Assembly: GCF_016406325.1 (NCBI RefSeq)
Contig: NZ_CP066370.1
Coordinates: 310,001-374,000, forward strand
Direction: 5' to 3'
DNA: 64,000 nt
Origin: Shewanella putrefaciens
GTDB lineage: Bacteria; Pseudomonadota; Gammaproteobacteria; Enterobacterales; Shewanellaceae
Part shown: positions 46,154 through 56,165 of the stretch, piece after piece
Numbering within the stretch: position 1 is the first letter of the stretch
Layout: every line of letters begins with the position of its first letter
The notes under the pieces: generated by a model
What the model was told of the DNA's origin: nothing
What the model saw: the letters and a program-made list of their open reading frames with translations, nothing else
Database searches by the model: none
Program-made: the position numbers and the translations under genes

Positions 46154-47577
46154 TGACGACTGTGCCAAAAAACGCGGTGGCAAAAACGCTGTATCAAAAA
46201 GTATGGGATGCCCACGTTGTAGCGACTCCTGAAGGTGAAGCGCCGATCATTTATGTCGACAGACATTTAGTCCATGAAGTGACTTCTCCCCAAGCATTCA
46301 GTGGCTTAAAAGTGGCGGGCCGCAAACTGCGTGCACCGGAAAAAACCTTTGCTACTATGGATCACAATACTTCGACCCGTAGCGCCAGCTTGGATGCCCT
46401 AAGCCCAATGGCGCGCACACAGGTTGAAACCTTAGCGCAAAACTGTAAAGACTTTGGCGTGCGTTTATACGACATTCATCATCCTAATCAAGGGATTGTG
46501 CATGTGATGGGCCCTGAGTTGGGTATTACCTTGCCGGGCACTGTGATTGTCTGTGGTGATTCCCATACCGCGACCCATGGCGCCTTTGGCGCATTGGCGT
46601 TTGGCATTGGCACATCGGAAGTTGAGCATGTTTTAGCAACCCAAACCCTGCGTCAGTTAAAAGCTAAGACCATGAAGATTGAAGTGCGTGGTCATGTTAG
46701 CGATGGCGTGACCGCCAAAGATATCGTACTCGCCATTATCGGCAAAATCGGCATGGATGGCGGCACGGGTTATGTGGTGGAGTTCTGTGGTGAGGCGATT
46801 GAAGCCCTGTCGATGGAAGGTCGCATGACAGTGTGCAATATGGCGATTGAAATGGGCGCTAAGGCTGGCATGGTCGCGCCGGATCAAACCACTTTCGATT
46901 ATTTAGCAGGCCGCGAGTTTGCACCCAAGGGCGAAGATTGGGCAGAGGCTGTCGCTTACTGGCAAGCCATAAAAACCGATGATGGCGCCGTGTTTGATGC
47001 TGTCGTTGAGTTAGATGCCGCCGATATTGCGCCACAATTGACTTGGGGCACTAACCCTGGCCAAGTCGTAGCGATCGATGGAAAAGTGCCAAATCCTATT
47101 GATGAAGCCAACCCAAGCACCCGTGCCAGCATGGAAAAGGCCTTAGAATACATTGGCCTGAGTGCGGGTACGCCGATGACAGACATCAGTATCAACAAAG
47201 TGTTTATCGGTTCTTGTACTAATTCGCGGATTGAAGATTTACGCAGCGCTGCCGTGCATGCTAAAGGTCGTAAAGTCGCGAACGGTGTCACTGCGATTGT
47301 CGTACCTGGTTCTGGGCAAGTGAAAGCGCAAGCCGAAGCCGAAGGCTTAGATAAAATCTTTATCGAAGCGGGATTTGAGTGGCGTTTACCGGGTTGCTCT
47401 ATGTGTTTGGCGATGAACGATGACAGATTAGAGGCGGGCGATCGTTGTGCTTCGACCAGTAACCGTAACTTCGAAGGTCGCCAAGGCCGTGGTAGTCGCA
47501 CCCATTTGGTGAGCCCGGCGATGGCCGCCGCCGCTGCGGTGGCTGGGCATTTTGTCGATATTCGTAAACCTTACTAA
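46153..47577 (+). CDS. leuC: 3-isopropylmalate dehydratase, large subunit
   Basis: A 474-residue aconitase-family subunit. The [4Fe-4S] cysteines lie in GSCTNSR (about 355-361) and GCSMCLAMN (about 415-423). Family signatures [31 protein letters not shown] and [21 protein letters not shown] are intact. With LeuD it isomerises 2- to 3-isopropylmalate. The N-terminus has about eight extra residues before [14 protein letters not shown], so an internal start is possible, but the overlap with leuB favours the first ATG. Confidence 0.97.
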
Positions 47578-47604
47578 TTACCGTAAACCCAAGAGGAGAA
47601 GTTA

Positions 47605-48210
47605 ATGCAACCTTTTACGACCCATACCGGGCTTGCGGTCATGATCGACAGCACCAATATCGATACGGATCAGATCATTCCGAAACAGTTTTTATCTAAG
47701 GTGACGCGCGATGGTTTTGGCGTGCACTTATTTCATGACTGGCGTTATTTAGATGATGCGGGCGATGTGCCCAATCCTGAGTTTTCATTGAACCAGCCTC
47801 GTTATAAAGGCGCTTCAATTCTTGTGTCGCAGGAAAACTTTGGTTGTGGTTCAAGCCGCGAACATGCGCCTTGGGCGCTGGCAGACTTTGGTTTTCGCGC
47901 CATTATTGCACCGAGTTTTGCCGACATTTTTTACGGCAACTCAATCAATAATGGCTTGTTACCTGTGGCGTTAACCCATGCGCAGGTGCGTCAGTTGATG
48001 GACGAAGTGGCGGCAGAAGAAGGTGCGCAAATCACGGTCGATCTCACAAGCTGTAAAGTGATTTCACCGTTAGGTGCTGAGTTTAGTTTTACGCTGGCAG
48101 AGTCGGCGAGACATAAGCTACTCAATGGGTTAGATGCTATTGGGCTGACCTTGTCCCATGCTGCGCAAATTAGTCAGTACGAAACCCAAATCCAAGGCTG
48201 GCGGAGTTAA
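47605..48210 (+). CDS. leuD: 3-isopropylmalate dehydratase, small subunit
   Basis: A 201-residue swivel-domain subunit of isopropylmalate isomerase. [44 protein letters not shown] and [18 protein letters not shown] are the standard LeuD blocks. GAGGAG lies eight bases before the ATG. It is the last gene of the leu operon, followed by a terminator 39 bases later. Confidence 0.97.
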   Translation: MQPFTTHTGLAVMIDSTNIDTDQIIPKQFLSKVTRDGFGVHLFHDWRYLDDAGDVPNPEFSLNQPRYKGASILVSQENFGCGSSREHAPWALADFGFRAIIAPSFADIFYGNSINNGLLPVALTHAQVRQLMDEVAAEEGAQITVDLTSCKVISPLGAEFSFTLAESARHKLLNGLDAIGLTLSHAAQISQYETQIQGWRS

Positions 48211-48249
48211 AATTTCAGCGAACACTTGTACCTATGATGATGCAATAAT

Positions 48250-48281
48250 AAAACGCCTTGACGAAAGTCTAGGCGTTTTTG
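48250..48281 (+). terminator. Terminator of the leu operon
   Basis: AAAACGCCT and AGGCGTTTT form the outer stem, with partial inner pairing, followed by T and G. Confidence 0.85.
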
Positions 48282-48735
48282 TTAGCACATTTGTTGAGCA
48301 TTAATTTAAGTGCATGTATTAAATTGATAATTTATTTATTTGTTATTATGGATGTCTAATTTTAAAAAGAGGTAGTGATTTGTGCTGATATTGCCAATTA
48401 ATAATGATAAACACTTGTGCTGTTGTTGTTTTTTATTATCTATTTGTTTGTGTTTAATTATTTTGTTTTTGTTGCATTTTTAGAACTACATTGAGCGAAC
48501 GTGCCTAGCCAATTTGTTAGTTATTTTTGATCTGAAAAGTGATTTTTATCACTAAAAATTTTAATCAAGCAAGTGTTTGTAGTTTTTTTATCTGTTTTAT
48601 CTCCTCTGGTTGCAAACATCTTCTGCATAAGTAAACTGCAGCGCATTCAATCTGGAGTGTTTACTCTATTTTGCCTGAATGCCGTAGTACTTATTTAAGT
48701 AGTACAGATAACAATAAGATAATTAGAGAATGATA
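48282..48735. other. AT-rich region upstream of the FadL-type porin gene
   Basis: About 450 bases of very AT-rich sequence. It contains a CRP-like palindrome at 48538-48553 and a possible 33-codon ORF, GTG start at 48382, stop at 48483, after AGAGG. That ORF encodes a Cys- and Leu-rich peptide, but support is weak. No other structure is seen. Confidence 0.5.
48538..48553. promoter_or_regulatory. CRP-like palindrome upstream of the FadL-type gene
   Basis: AGTGATTTTTATCACT: GTGA, six bases, TCAC, as in the CRP consensus TGTGA-N6-TCACA with one change in each arm. It lies about 185 bases before the porin gene. Confidence 0.5.
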
Positions 48736-50085
48736 ATGCAAAAACGTCTTCTGACTTTGGCTGTCACTGCAGCCTTGTTAACTTCAACGACTCAACTCCA
48801 TGCCGCTGGTTTCCAATTGGCCGAATATTCTTCTACAGGTTTAGGCCGCGCCTTTGCAGGGGAAGCTGCTATGGCGGATAACGCCTCTGCCCAAGGTCGA
48901 AATCCTGCCATGCTCACTTATTTAGAAGGACGTCAGCTTTCTGCGGGTGGTATTTATGTGATGCCAAACGTCGATGTGAAAGGTGATGTGAGCCTAAGCT
49001 CGCCGTTACTGGGGCCAGATCCCGTTAAAATGCAAGGCGGCGATGCTCTGGATGTGGCCGATAGCGCGTTGGTGCCAAACTTTTATTATTCAAATCAGTT
49101 AAATGATCAATGGACTTGGGGCCTAGCGGTAAACTCTAACTATGGTCTCGCCACAGAATTACCTGCAACCCACGCCGCGGCCATTTTTGGTAATAAGACC
49201 TCGGTAACGACCGTTGAGTTTAATCCTAATGTTGCTTATCGCATCAATGATGCAGTCAGTGTAGGCGGTGGTGTGCGAATCGTTTATGGTGAAGGTGAAA
49301 TCGGTGCTTCATTACCCGGTTGGGTCGATGGTATTAAACCGAGTTTACCTGCGCAAGTGGCTGCCATGTTGCCCCCAGGCGGTACTGAGCTGAAGAGTAT
49401 GAAGGGTGATGATATTGGCTATGGCTGGCAGTTAGGCGCAAGCTGGCAGATTACCCCCGCTCACCGTTTAGGTTTGGCTTACCATAGCGGCGTTAAGCTA
49501 GATCTTGATGGTCATGCTTCAGGGGTCATTTATACGGGTGGCCAAGATGTGTCTATCGAAGGTTATTTACCGCTTGAATTACCCGCATTTGCAGAAATTG
49601 CATCCCACCATCAACTGACCGATAACTGGGCCATGCATGCGAGTGTAAACTGGACCGATTGGAGTGTATTTGATCAGTTAGTGGCGTATTTCCCCGGCGA
49701 GGTTAAACCTAAGGGTGACTTAGAGTCTGATTTAGTGAAAGAAGAACACTTTGAAGATAACTGGCGTTTCGCGCTGGGAACGACCTACCAAGTGAATAAT
49801 GCTTGGTTAGTGCGTGCCGGTGTCGCTTTAGATAAAACGGCGGCAACAGATGAGTGGCGTACCACTACAATTCCTGACTCTGACCGTTTGTGGTTCTCTG
49901 TGGGCGCAGGTTATCAGGCTTCCAAAAATCTGAATGTTGATTTTGCAGTGACGTATATCAAAGCGACAGGCGATGCGCCCATCAACGAACAGCAAAATCT
50001 ATTAAACTTAGCGACAGTTAACTTTAACGGCGAAGCGAGCGGCAATGTATGGCTTGCGGGTATTCAAATGAGCTACAAGATGTAA
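48736..50085 (+). CDS. FadL/OmpP1-family outer-membrane porin for hydrophobic compounds
   Basis: About 449 residues. The signal peptide (MQKRLLTLAVTAALLTSTTQ, cleavage near LHA|AGF) is followed by the FadL hatch pattern AGFQLAEYSSTGLGRAFAGEAAMADNASAQGRNPAM, a long beta-barrel region and a C-terminal GIQMSYKM ending typical of FadL strands. It takes up long-chain fatty acids or aromatics across the outer membrane. An ATG at 48730 lies two codons earlier; 48736 is chosen for its spacing from AGAGA. A CRP-like site lies upstream. Confidence 0.9.
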   Translation: MQKRLLTLAVTAALLTSTTQLHAAGFQLAEYSSTGLGRAFAGEAAMADNASAQGRNPAMLTYLEGRQLSAGGIYVMPNVDVKGDVSLSSPLLGPDPVKMQGGDALDVADSALVPNFYYSNQLNDQWTWGLAVNSNYGLATELPATHAAAIFGNKTSVTTVEFNPNVAYRINDAVSVGGGVRIVYGEGEIGASLPGWVDGIKPSLPAQVAAMLPPGGTELKSMKGDDIGYGWQLGASWQITPAHRLGLAYHSGVKLDLDGHASGVIYTGGQDVSIEGYLPLELPAFAEIASHHQLTDNWAMHASVNWTDWSVFDQLVAYFPGEVKPKGDLESDLVKEEHFEDNWRFALGTTYQVNNAWLVRAGVALDKTAATDEWRTTTIPDSDRLWFSVGAGYQASKNLNVDFAVTYIKATGDAPINEQQNLLNLATVNFNGEASGNVWLAGIQMSYKM

Positions 50086-50097
50086 GTTCGGTATGTT

Positions 50098-50128
50098 AAA
50101 AAAAGCCCTGAATCTTCAGGGCTTTTTT
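50098..50128 (+). terminator. Terminator of the FadL-type gene
   Basis: AAAAGCCCTGAA and TTCAGGGCTTTT form a 12-bp stem with a two-base loop and extra T's. It starts 13 bases after the stop. Confidence 0.92.
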
Positions 50129-50264
50129 ATGGCTAGAATAAAGTTCGTCGGGTTAGCTTACTGTTCACGGCGGAAAATTCCGAATATATTCACTACATAA
50201 GTAGTAAGTCATTTCAATTCTCGCTGATATAAATGTCGACAGAGGATCCAGATAGGATAGTAGC

Positions 50265-51749
50265 GTGCAGAAAAAATACGTGGTGGCCTTAGATCAAGGC
50301 ACGACCAGTTCAAGGGCGATAGTGTTCGATCACGATGCAAACATTGTCAGTGTGTCCCAGCGGGAATTTACCCAGTTGTATCCTAATCCAGGTTGGGTCG
50401 AGCATGATCCCATGGAGATTTGGGCAAGCCAAAGTTCAGTGTTAGTTGAAGCGCTGGCGCGTGCGGGTATTCACAGCGATGAAGTGGCGGCCATTGGCAT
50501 AACCAATCAGCGGGAAACCACCGTTATTTGGGAGAAGGCCACAGGTAAACCTATTTATAACGCGATTGTGTGGCAGTGCCGTCGCAGCGCTGAGATTTGT
50601 GAGCAACTCAAAGCTCAAGGGTTAGAAGAATATGTGCGTGAGAATACCGGTTTATTACTCGACCCTTATTTTTCAGGCACTAAGATCAAATGGATTTTAG
50701 ATAATGTGCCCAATGCCCGTGAGCAAGCCGAGCGTGGTGAGTTGTTGTTCGGCACTATCGATACTTGGCTCGTGTGGAAGTTAACCGAAGGCAAGGTACA
50801 TGTCACCGATCCCACCAATGCTGCCCGCACGTTGCTATTCAATATCCATAGCCTGACTTGGGATAATAAGTTACTCGAAGCCTTAGATATTCCCTTGTCT
50901 ATGTTGCCTGACGTTAAACCCTCCTGCAGCGTGTATGGCACCACACGGATTGCCGGTGAAGGCAGTGAAATCCAAGTTGCAGGAATGGCGGGCGATCAAC
51001 AGGCTGCGCTTTTTGGCCAGTTATGTGTCGAGCCCGGCATGGCGAAGAATACCTACGGCACTGGTTGTTTTTTGTTGATGAATACTGGGACCAAAGCGGT
51101 GCGCTCAAACCATGGCTTATTGACTACAGTTGCCGTGGGGCCTAAGGGTGAAGTGAACTATGCCCTCGAAGGTTCAGTTTTTATGGGCGGCGCGACCATT
51201 CAATGGTTGCGGGATGAACTCGGGCTTATTCGTGATGCCAGTGATACCGAATACTTTGCCTCTAAGGTCGCCGATACTAATGGCGTATATCTGGTTCCCG
51301 CTTTTGTGGGACTCGGGGCGCCCTATTGGGATCCCAATGCCCGTGGCGCGCTATTTGGGTTAACCCGCGGCGCCAACCGTAATCATATTATTCGGGCGGC
51401 GTTAGAATCCATCGCTTATCAGAGTAAAGATTTACTCGATGCCATGATCAAAGACAGTGGCGTCAGCCTTAAGCGTTTAAAAGTGGATGGTGGCGCGGTC
51501 GCCAATGATTTTTTGATGCAGTTTCAAGCGGATATTACCGATGTTGAGGTACTAAGGCCAAGCGTTTGTGAGACAACCGCTTTGGGCGCGGCATTTTTAG
51601 CTGGGTTGGCCGTGGGCTTTTGGGAGAGTGTGATAGAGCTTGAGCACAAAGCCTGCATCGATAAGCATTTTATCCCTAATATCGATGCCCAGACTCGAGT
51701 GCAGCTATATGCAGGTTGGCAGGATGCGGTGGCCAGAACTCGAACATAA
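50265..51749 (+). CDS. glpK: Glycerol kinase
   Basis: A 494-residue FGGY kinase phosphorylating glycerol to sn-glycerol 3-phosphate. The N-terminal phosphate loop is [15 protein letters not shown] (9-23), with [13 protein letters not shown], the FGGY signatures around [16 protein letters not shown], and [21 protein letters not shown] in the C-terminal half. The start is GTG with AGGATAG upstream. No glpF transporter gene adjoins it, unlike E. coli glpFK, so glycerol entry must be encoded elsewhere or be passive. Confidence 0.97.
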   Translation: MQKKYVVALDQGTTSSRAIVFDHDANIVSVSQREFTQLYPNPGWVEHDPMEIWASQSSVLVEALARAGIHSDEVAAIGITNQRETTVIWEKATGKPIYNAIVWQCRRSAEICEQLKAQGLEEYVRENTGLLLDPYFSGTKIKWILDNVPNAREQAERGELLFGTIDTWLVWKLTEGKVHVTDPTNAARTLLFNIHSLTWDNKLLEALDIPLSMLPDVKPSCSVYGTTRIAGEGSEIQVAGMAGDQQAALFGQLCVEPGMAKNTYGTGCFLLMNTGTKAVRSNHGLLTTVAVGPKGEVNYALEGSVFMGGATIQWLRDELGLIRDASDTEYFASKVADTNGVYLVPAFVGLGAPYWDPNARGALFGLTRGANRNHIIRAALESIAYQSKDLLDAMIKDSGVSLKRLKVDGGAVANDFLMQFQADITDVEVLRPSVCETTALGAAFLAGLAVGFWESVIELEHKACIDKHFIPNIDAQTRVQLYAGWQDAVARTRT

Positions 51750-51800
51750 CTCATTGAATTTTAGCATGCTTAGATTTGGTCTATTGTTTGGTTGTTGCTA

Positions 51801-51838
51801 AGAAAAAGGCGCTAATCCTGTGGATTGCGCCTTTTTCT
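51801..51838. terminator. Bidirectional terminator between glpK and a small convergent gene
   Basis: AGAAAAAGGCGC and its exact complement GCGCCTTTTTCT, 12 bp, with an inner AATCC/GGATT stem around TGT. There are A's on one side and T's on the other, and it serves both converging genes. Confidence 0.92.
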
Positions 51839-51855
51839 TTTTGTGTAATAAGAAC

Positions 51856-52185
51856 TTAGACTTCAACATCAATAATATGTTGAGTCTGTGGTTTTTTAAT
51901 TTCAGCACTATCATCAGTGACTTCAAGTACAGCGCCTTCTTTTAACTCTTTAGCTTTATCTGATGCGCGCCGTTTTTTGTTCTTACTGGTTTCAGACTCT
52001 TTGCGCCTATCTCTGACTTTGGCATCTCGGCGCTCTAGCGTCGGAGGCAATTGTGACTGCGGTGCTTCATGGCTATCAGGGGCATTTGCTGTGGCACTAT
52101 GCACTTGGTCGACGACCCGTTTAGGGTTCAATACGGCTTTTGCTGGCTGTGCCAGCATGGCATAAATGCTATCCAATCCACTCAT
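51856..52185 (-). CDS. Small, highly charged protein of unknown function
   Basis: A 109-residue protein. The N-terminus is mildly helical (MSGLDSIYAMLAQPAKAVL), and the middle (about 50-85) is very rich in Lys, Arg and Glu (RRDAKVRDRRKESET...NKKRRASDKAKEL). It looks intrinsically disordered, with no signal peptide or membrane helix. AGGAGG lies five bases before the ATG, strong support for a real gene. I do not recognise a family. The basic stretch could bind nucleic acid, but that is only a guess. Confidence 0.75.
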   Translation of the reverse strand: MSGLDSIYAMLAQPAKAVLNPKRVVDQVHSATANAPDSHEAPQSQLPPTLERRDAKVRDRRKESETSKNKKRRASDKAKELKEGAVLEVTDDSAEIKKPQTQHIIDVEV

Positions 52186-52551
52186 AACGCCTCCTTAGTT
52201 CTATCTATCTTAACCTTATATCGGCAGAGGTTGGTTAATATTTAGACTATATGTGATGTTATTCTTCAAAACGCTATCTACACATTGAAGCAACTATTTG
52301 CTGCTGATGGGTGATTAAAGGTCATTTTATTAGTCGATTGCCTTATTAATAAATAGAGATAAATACTCAAATTCATCTTTCAACTACCTGAAAGCTAAAG
52401 GTTGCTGCTTTTTTCAACTCTATTTATTCCTATGCTTTCCATCGTTTAGCTAATTTGGGTGCGATATTTTGTCAAAACTTTGTCACTAAGCCATAGGCAT
52501 GACATGCTGCTAACCCGCTTGCCGACTGGCTTTATAAAAGGATTCCATCCC
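52186..52551. other. Gene-free region before the mraZ promoter
   Basis: About 365 AT-rich bases between the small charged-protein gene and the division-cluster promoter. I see no gene, repeat or strong hairpin in it. Confidence 0.5.
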
Positions 52552-52581
52552 TTGACAATGCTTGTCTACTGTCCCTAAACT
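52552..52581 (+). promoter_or_regulatory. Promoter of the division and cell-wall cluster
   Basis: Perfect TTGACA, 18 bases, TAAACT, about 63 bases before mraZ and directly upstream of the MraZ-type repeats. Confidence 0.72.
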
Positions 52582-52589
52582 TAGCAGTT

Positions 52590-52614
52590 GTGGGAAATAG
52601 TGGATATTTGTGGA
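52590..52614 (+). promoter_or_regulatory. MraZ operator: three GTGG(G/A) repeats at 10-bp spacing
   Basis: GTGGG at 52590, GTGGA at 52600 and GTGGA at 52610, each separated by five bases. MraZ of E. coli binds repeats of TGGGN with five-base spacers near its own promoter, so this is a likely autorepression site. Confidence 0.82.
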
Positions 52615-52643
52615 TCAAAAATCACAGGATGGGATGAATTAGC

Positions 52644-53102
52644 GTGTTTCGTGGAGCCAGTGCTATCAACTTAGATACAAAGGGACGGATCGCTATTCCA
52701 GTGCGATACCGCGAACCTTTGCAGCTTGAGCACCAAGGCCGCATCGTGATTACCGTTGATATTCAATCCGCCTGTTTACTCTTGTATCCAATCCATGAAT
52801 GGGAATTGATTGAAGCAAAATTATTGAAGCTTTCCGATACCGATAAGACCCAAAGATCTTTAAAACGGCTGTTATTGGGTTATGCCCACGAAGTGGAGCT
52901 TGACGGTAACGGGCGAATATTACTGCCACCACCATTGAGGCAATACGCCAATTTAGATAAGCGCATTATGCTGGTGGGACAACTGAATAAGTTTGAGCTG
53001 TGGGATGAGCAAACTTGGCTGCAGCAAATTGATGAATGCCAGGAAACTATTCGAAGTGAGGAGCTTGCTAATAACGAGCGCCTGGCAGATTTTTCACTCT
53101 AA
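52644..53102 (+). CDS. mraZ: Transcriptional regulator MraZ
   Basis: A 152-residue protein with two SpoVT/AbrB-like swapped-hairpin repeats, each with the DxxGR motif: NLDTKGRIAIPVRYRE (9-24) and ELDGNGRILLPPPLRQ (about 88-103). MraZ represses the division cluster from repeats upstream of its own gene. The start is GTG; GGATGGGATG lies upstream. First gene of the cluster that runs past the window end. Confidence 0.96.
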   Translation: MFRGASAINLDTKGRIAIPVRYREPLQLEHQGRIVITVDIQSACLLLYPIHEWELIEAKLLKLSDTDKTQRSLKRLLLGYAHEVELDGNGRILLPPPLRQYANLDKRIMLVGQLNKFELWDEQTWLQQIDECQETIRSEELANNERLADFSL

Positions 53103-53133
53103 CGAGTCGCGCTAATTATATTAAGAAGAGAGT

Positions 53134-54075
53134 ATGAGTCAGGAATTTGCCCATTTATCCGTTCTGTTAGCAGAAACGGTTGGCGGTTTAAACATCAAAG
53201 ACGATGGCATCTATATCGATGGCACGTTTGGCCGCGGTGGTCATTCAAGACAGATATTGCTGCGGCTCGGTGACAATGGTCGATTGATTGCAATTGATCG
53301 CGATCCCCAAGCGATTGAGGCGGCAAAACAATTTAGTGATGATCCGCGCTTTCAAATTGTGCATGGCGGTTTTGGCCAATTAGCCGATTACGTCAAAGAT
53401 CTTGGGCTTGTGGGCAAAATTGATGGCGTATTACTCGATTTAGGTGTGTCATCACCTCAACTTGACGATGCCGAGCGCGGTTTTAGCTTTTTGCGAGATG
53501 GCCCACTCGATATGCGGATGGACAACAGCCAAGGCCAAACAGCCGCACAATGGTTGGCTCACGCTGAAATTGAAGATATGGCTTGGGTATTTAAAACCTA
53601 TGGTGAGGAAAAAAACGCCCGTCATATCGCCCGTTGTATTGCTGCTGACCGTGACAAAACGCCATTTTTACGCACTAAAGATTTGGCCGATTTAATTGCG
53701 CGTATCACGAAGAATAAAGAACGCAATAAGCACCCAGCAACCCGAGTGTTTCAGGCGATACGTATCTATATCAACAGTGAATTAGACCAAATTGATCAGG
53801 CGCTTGAAGGGGCATTAGCTGTACTCGCTCCCCAAGGGCGATTATCCATCATTAGCTTTCATTCCTTAGAAGATCGTATCGTGAAGCGTTTTATCCGTCG
53901 TCATAGCCAAGGTGAGAGTGTGCCGTACGGTTTGCCGATCACTGAAGATCAAATTAATAAGTCGCGTAAATTACGCGCCATTGGTAAGGCGATTATGCCA
54001 TCCGATGAGGAAATTGAACGCAATGCCAGGGCTCGCAGCTCAGTATTACGCATTGCCGAGCGTTTAGATTACTAA
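53134..54075 (+). CDS. rsmH: 16S rRNA (cytosine-1402 N4)-methyltransferase
   Basis: A 313-residue SAM-dependent methyltransferase (formerly mraW). [13 protein letters not shown] starts the family pattern. The SAM site is [16 protein letters not shown] (about 27-42), with [20 protein letters not shown] in the centre and [14 protein letters not shown] near the C-terminus. It methylates the ribosomal decoding centre. AAGAAGAGAG precedes the ATG. Second gene of the cluster. Confidence 0.97.
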   Translation: MSQEFAHLSVLLAETVGGLNIKDDGIYIDGTFGRGGHSRQILLRLGDNGRLIAIDRDPQAIEAAKQFSDDPRFQIVHGGFGQLADYVKDLGLVGKIDGVLLDLGVSSPQLDDAERGFSFLRDGPLDMRMDNSQGQTAAQWLAHAEIEDMAWVFKTYGEEKNARHIARCIAADRDKTPFLRTKDLADLIARITKNKERNKHPATRVFQAIRIYINSELDQIDQALEGALAVLAPQGRLSIISFHSLEDRIVKRFIRRHSQGESVPYGLPITEDQINKSRKLRAIGKAIMPSDEEIERNARARSSVLRIAERLDY

Positions 54076-54085
54076 GGGGCGAACT

Positions 54086-54400
54086 GTGAGTAAGCCCTCA
54101 TTAAATTTACCACGAGTGGTACTACATGATTTGTGGTCACACAAATGGATTTTGTTACTGGCTTTACTCGTGCTCAGTAACGCGGTTGTTGTTGTTTATA
54201 TCAGCCACGCTAGCCGTAATCTCGCGACACAGTGGGATCAACTGTTACAGGAACGGGATAGGCTGGATATTGAATGGCGCAATTTATTGTTGGAAGAACA
54301 AACGCAGACAGAGCATAGCCGTATTACGCGTATTGCATCGAAAGAACTCAACATGAGTCGCCCGTTACCCAGCGAAGAAATTGTGGTAAAGGTGCCGTGA
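54086..54400 (+). CDS. ftsL: Cell division protein FtsL
   Basis: A 104-residue bitopic membrane protein: short cytoplasmic N-terminus, a membrane helix at about 21-39 (ILLLALLVLSNAVVVVYI) and a periplasmic coiled coil (about 42-90, LLQERDRLDIEWRNLLLEEQTQ). It joins FtsB and FtsQ in the divisome and activates FtsWI. The start is GTG. Position between rsmH and ftsI is diagnostic, since the sequence itself is poorly conserved. Confidence 0.93.
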   Translation: MSKPSLNLPRVVLHDLWSHKWILLLALLVLSNAVVVVYISHASRNLATQWDQLLQERDRLDIEWRNLLLEEQTQTEHSRITRIASKELNMSRPLPSEEIVVKVP

Positions 54401-54413
54401 GTATAGGGAAGAT

Positions 54414-56165
54414 ATGATTAGGCAAGCAAAAACCAAACAGGCGAGTAAAAAGCAAAAACCGCAACTTATCCATTGGCGTTTATACGTGGTGGTTGGGTTT
54501 GTGTTTGCGCTATTTTCGAGCTTGGTGGGGCGGGCTGCTTATATTCAAATTATCGAGCCAGATAAGTTACGCCATGAAAGTGATATGCGTACTCTGCGTA
54601 CCACGAGCCGTGAGGTTCAGCGAGGGTTAATCACAGATCGAAATGGTGATATGCTTGCCGTGAGCGTGCCAGTGCGTGCGGTTTGGGCCGATCCAAAGCA
54701 AGTTAATGACAGCAATAGTTTTGCCGATATGCGCCGCTGGCAAGCGTTGGCCGATGTGTTACATGAACCGTTAGCAGATGTGCTAGATAGAGTTCGTAGT
54801 AACCCCACTAAACGCTTTACCTATCTTAAACGTCAAGTCACCCCCGCAGTGGCGGATTACATTACTCAGCTGAAGTTACCTGGGGTGTTTTTAAAATCAG
54901 AATCCCGCCGTTATTATCCAGGTGGTGAAATTACCGCTCAGCTTATTGGTATCACTAACATTGATGATGTTGGGATTGAAGGCGTTGAAAATGCCTACAA
55001 TAGTTGGTTGACAGGCACGCCATCCAAACAAAAGGTGCGTAAGTCGCGTGATGGTCATGTCGTTGAGCACCTCGATATAGTACAAGAAGGCGAGAGTCCA
55101 AATGATCTTGTACTGAGTATTGATCATCGTATTCAGCAGTTAGCCTACCGTGAGCTTAAACGTACTACAGAGATGAACCAAGCCACCTCTGGCTCGATTG
55201 TCGTACTAGACATCCATACGGGTGAAGTGCTTGCCATGGTAAACACCCCCTCTTATAACCCCAATTCTCGCGATAATCTGCAAACCTTCAGAATGCGTAA
55301 TCGCGCTATGACAGACACTTTTGAACCGGGGTCGACGATTAAACCTTTTGTCGTGGCGGCGGCGCTTGAGGCTGGCACTGTTAAGGCAACGGATATTATC
55401 CCGACTTCTCCAGGTTGGATGCGTTTAGGTGGGCGCCAAGTGCGTGACCCTAATAATTATGGTGATATGAGCCTTGCGCGTATTCTGGCGAAATCTAGCA
55501 ACGTAGGGATCAGTAAGTTAGCCCTGTCCATTCCGGTACAACAACTGCTAGGTACTTATCAGTCCATGGGGTTAGGTAGTTTTTCGGGGATTAATCTTAC
55601 GGGTGAAAGTGCTGGTCTTATTCAGGATCGTCATCGTTGGTCTGACTTTGAGCGTGCAACGCTTTCTTTTGGTTATGGTTTAACGGCAACAACGCTACAA
55701 CTTGCGCGTATGTATGCCACTTTAGGCAATGGCGGTACTTTGTATCCAGTGTCGATTTTAAAATTGAAAAAACCACCTGAAGGTGAGCGAGTTATCTCAG
55801 CTAAGGTTGCCCGCGATGTATTACAGATGCTGGTGACTGTGACTGAAAAAGGTGGCACAGGCACCTTAGCGCATATTGATGGTTATCCTGTCGCGGGTAA
55901 ATCTGGGACGAGTCGTAAAGCCGTTGCGGGTGGCTATGGTGATGATTATGTTGCGTTATTTGCGGGCGTTGCGCCAGCGAATAATCCCAAGTTAGCCATA
56001 GTTGTTGTGGTCAACGAGCCTAAGGGTGATTTGTATTATGGTGGTTCAGTGGCAGGGCCGGCATTTGCCAAGGTAATGTCTGGCGCACTGCAAATGTTAA
56101 ATGTCGAACCTATTTCCGATAAAGAACAGGTGCAATTGGCCGGAATTGCAGGGAGAGCAGAATGA
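54414..56165 (+). CDS. ftsI: Peptidoglycan transpeptidase FtsI (PBP3)
   Basis: A 583-residue class B penicillin-binding protein needed for septal wall synthesis. A membrane helix lies at about 22-45. The pedestal domain contains [16 protein letters not shown] (70-85). The transpeptidase motifs are STIK at 307-310 (nucleophile S307), SSN at 361-363 and KSGT at 496-499. Length is close to E. coli FtsI (588). AGGGAAG precedes the ATG. The TGA overlaps the murE start. Confidence 0.97.
   Translation: MIRQAKTKQASKKQKPQLIHWRLYVVVGFVFALFSSLVGRAAYIQIIEPDKLRHESDMRTLRTTSREVQRGLITDRNGDMLAVSVPVRAVWADPKQVNDSNSFADMRRWQALADVLHEPLADVLDRVRSNPTKRFTYLKRQVTPAVADYITQLKLPGVFLKSESRRYYPGGEITAQLIGITNIDDVGIEGVENAYNSWLTGTPSKQKVRKSRDGHVVEHLDIVQEGESPNDLVLSIDHRIQQLAYRELKRTTEMNQATSGSIVVLDIHTGEVLAMVNTPSYNPNSRDNLQTFRMRNRAMTDTFEPGSTIKPFVVAAALEAGTVKATDIIPTSPGWMRLGGRQVRDPNNYGDMSLARILAKSSNVGISKLALSIPVQQLLGTYQSMGLGSFSGINLTGESAGLIQDRHRWSDFERATLSFGYGLTATTLQLARMYATLGNGGTLYPVSILKLKKPPEGERVISAKVARDVLQMLVTVTEKGGTGTLAHIDGYPVAGKSGTSRKAVAGGYGDDYVALFAGVAPANNPKLAIVVVVNEPKGDLYYGGSVAGPAFAKVMSGALQMLNVEPISDKEQVQLAGIAGRAE

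Noticed and set aside
46956..47501. 181-codon open frame antisense to leuC
   Set aside because: It lies wholly inside leuC on the opposite strand, has no ribosome-binding site, and its protein is a typical reverse-strand shadow of a G+C-rich gene.
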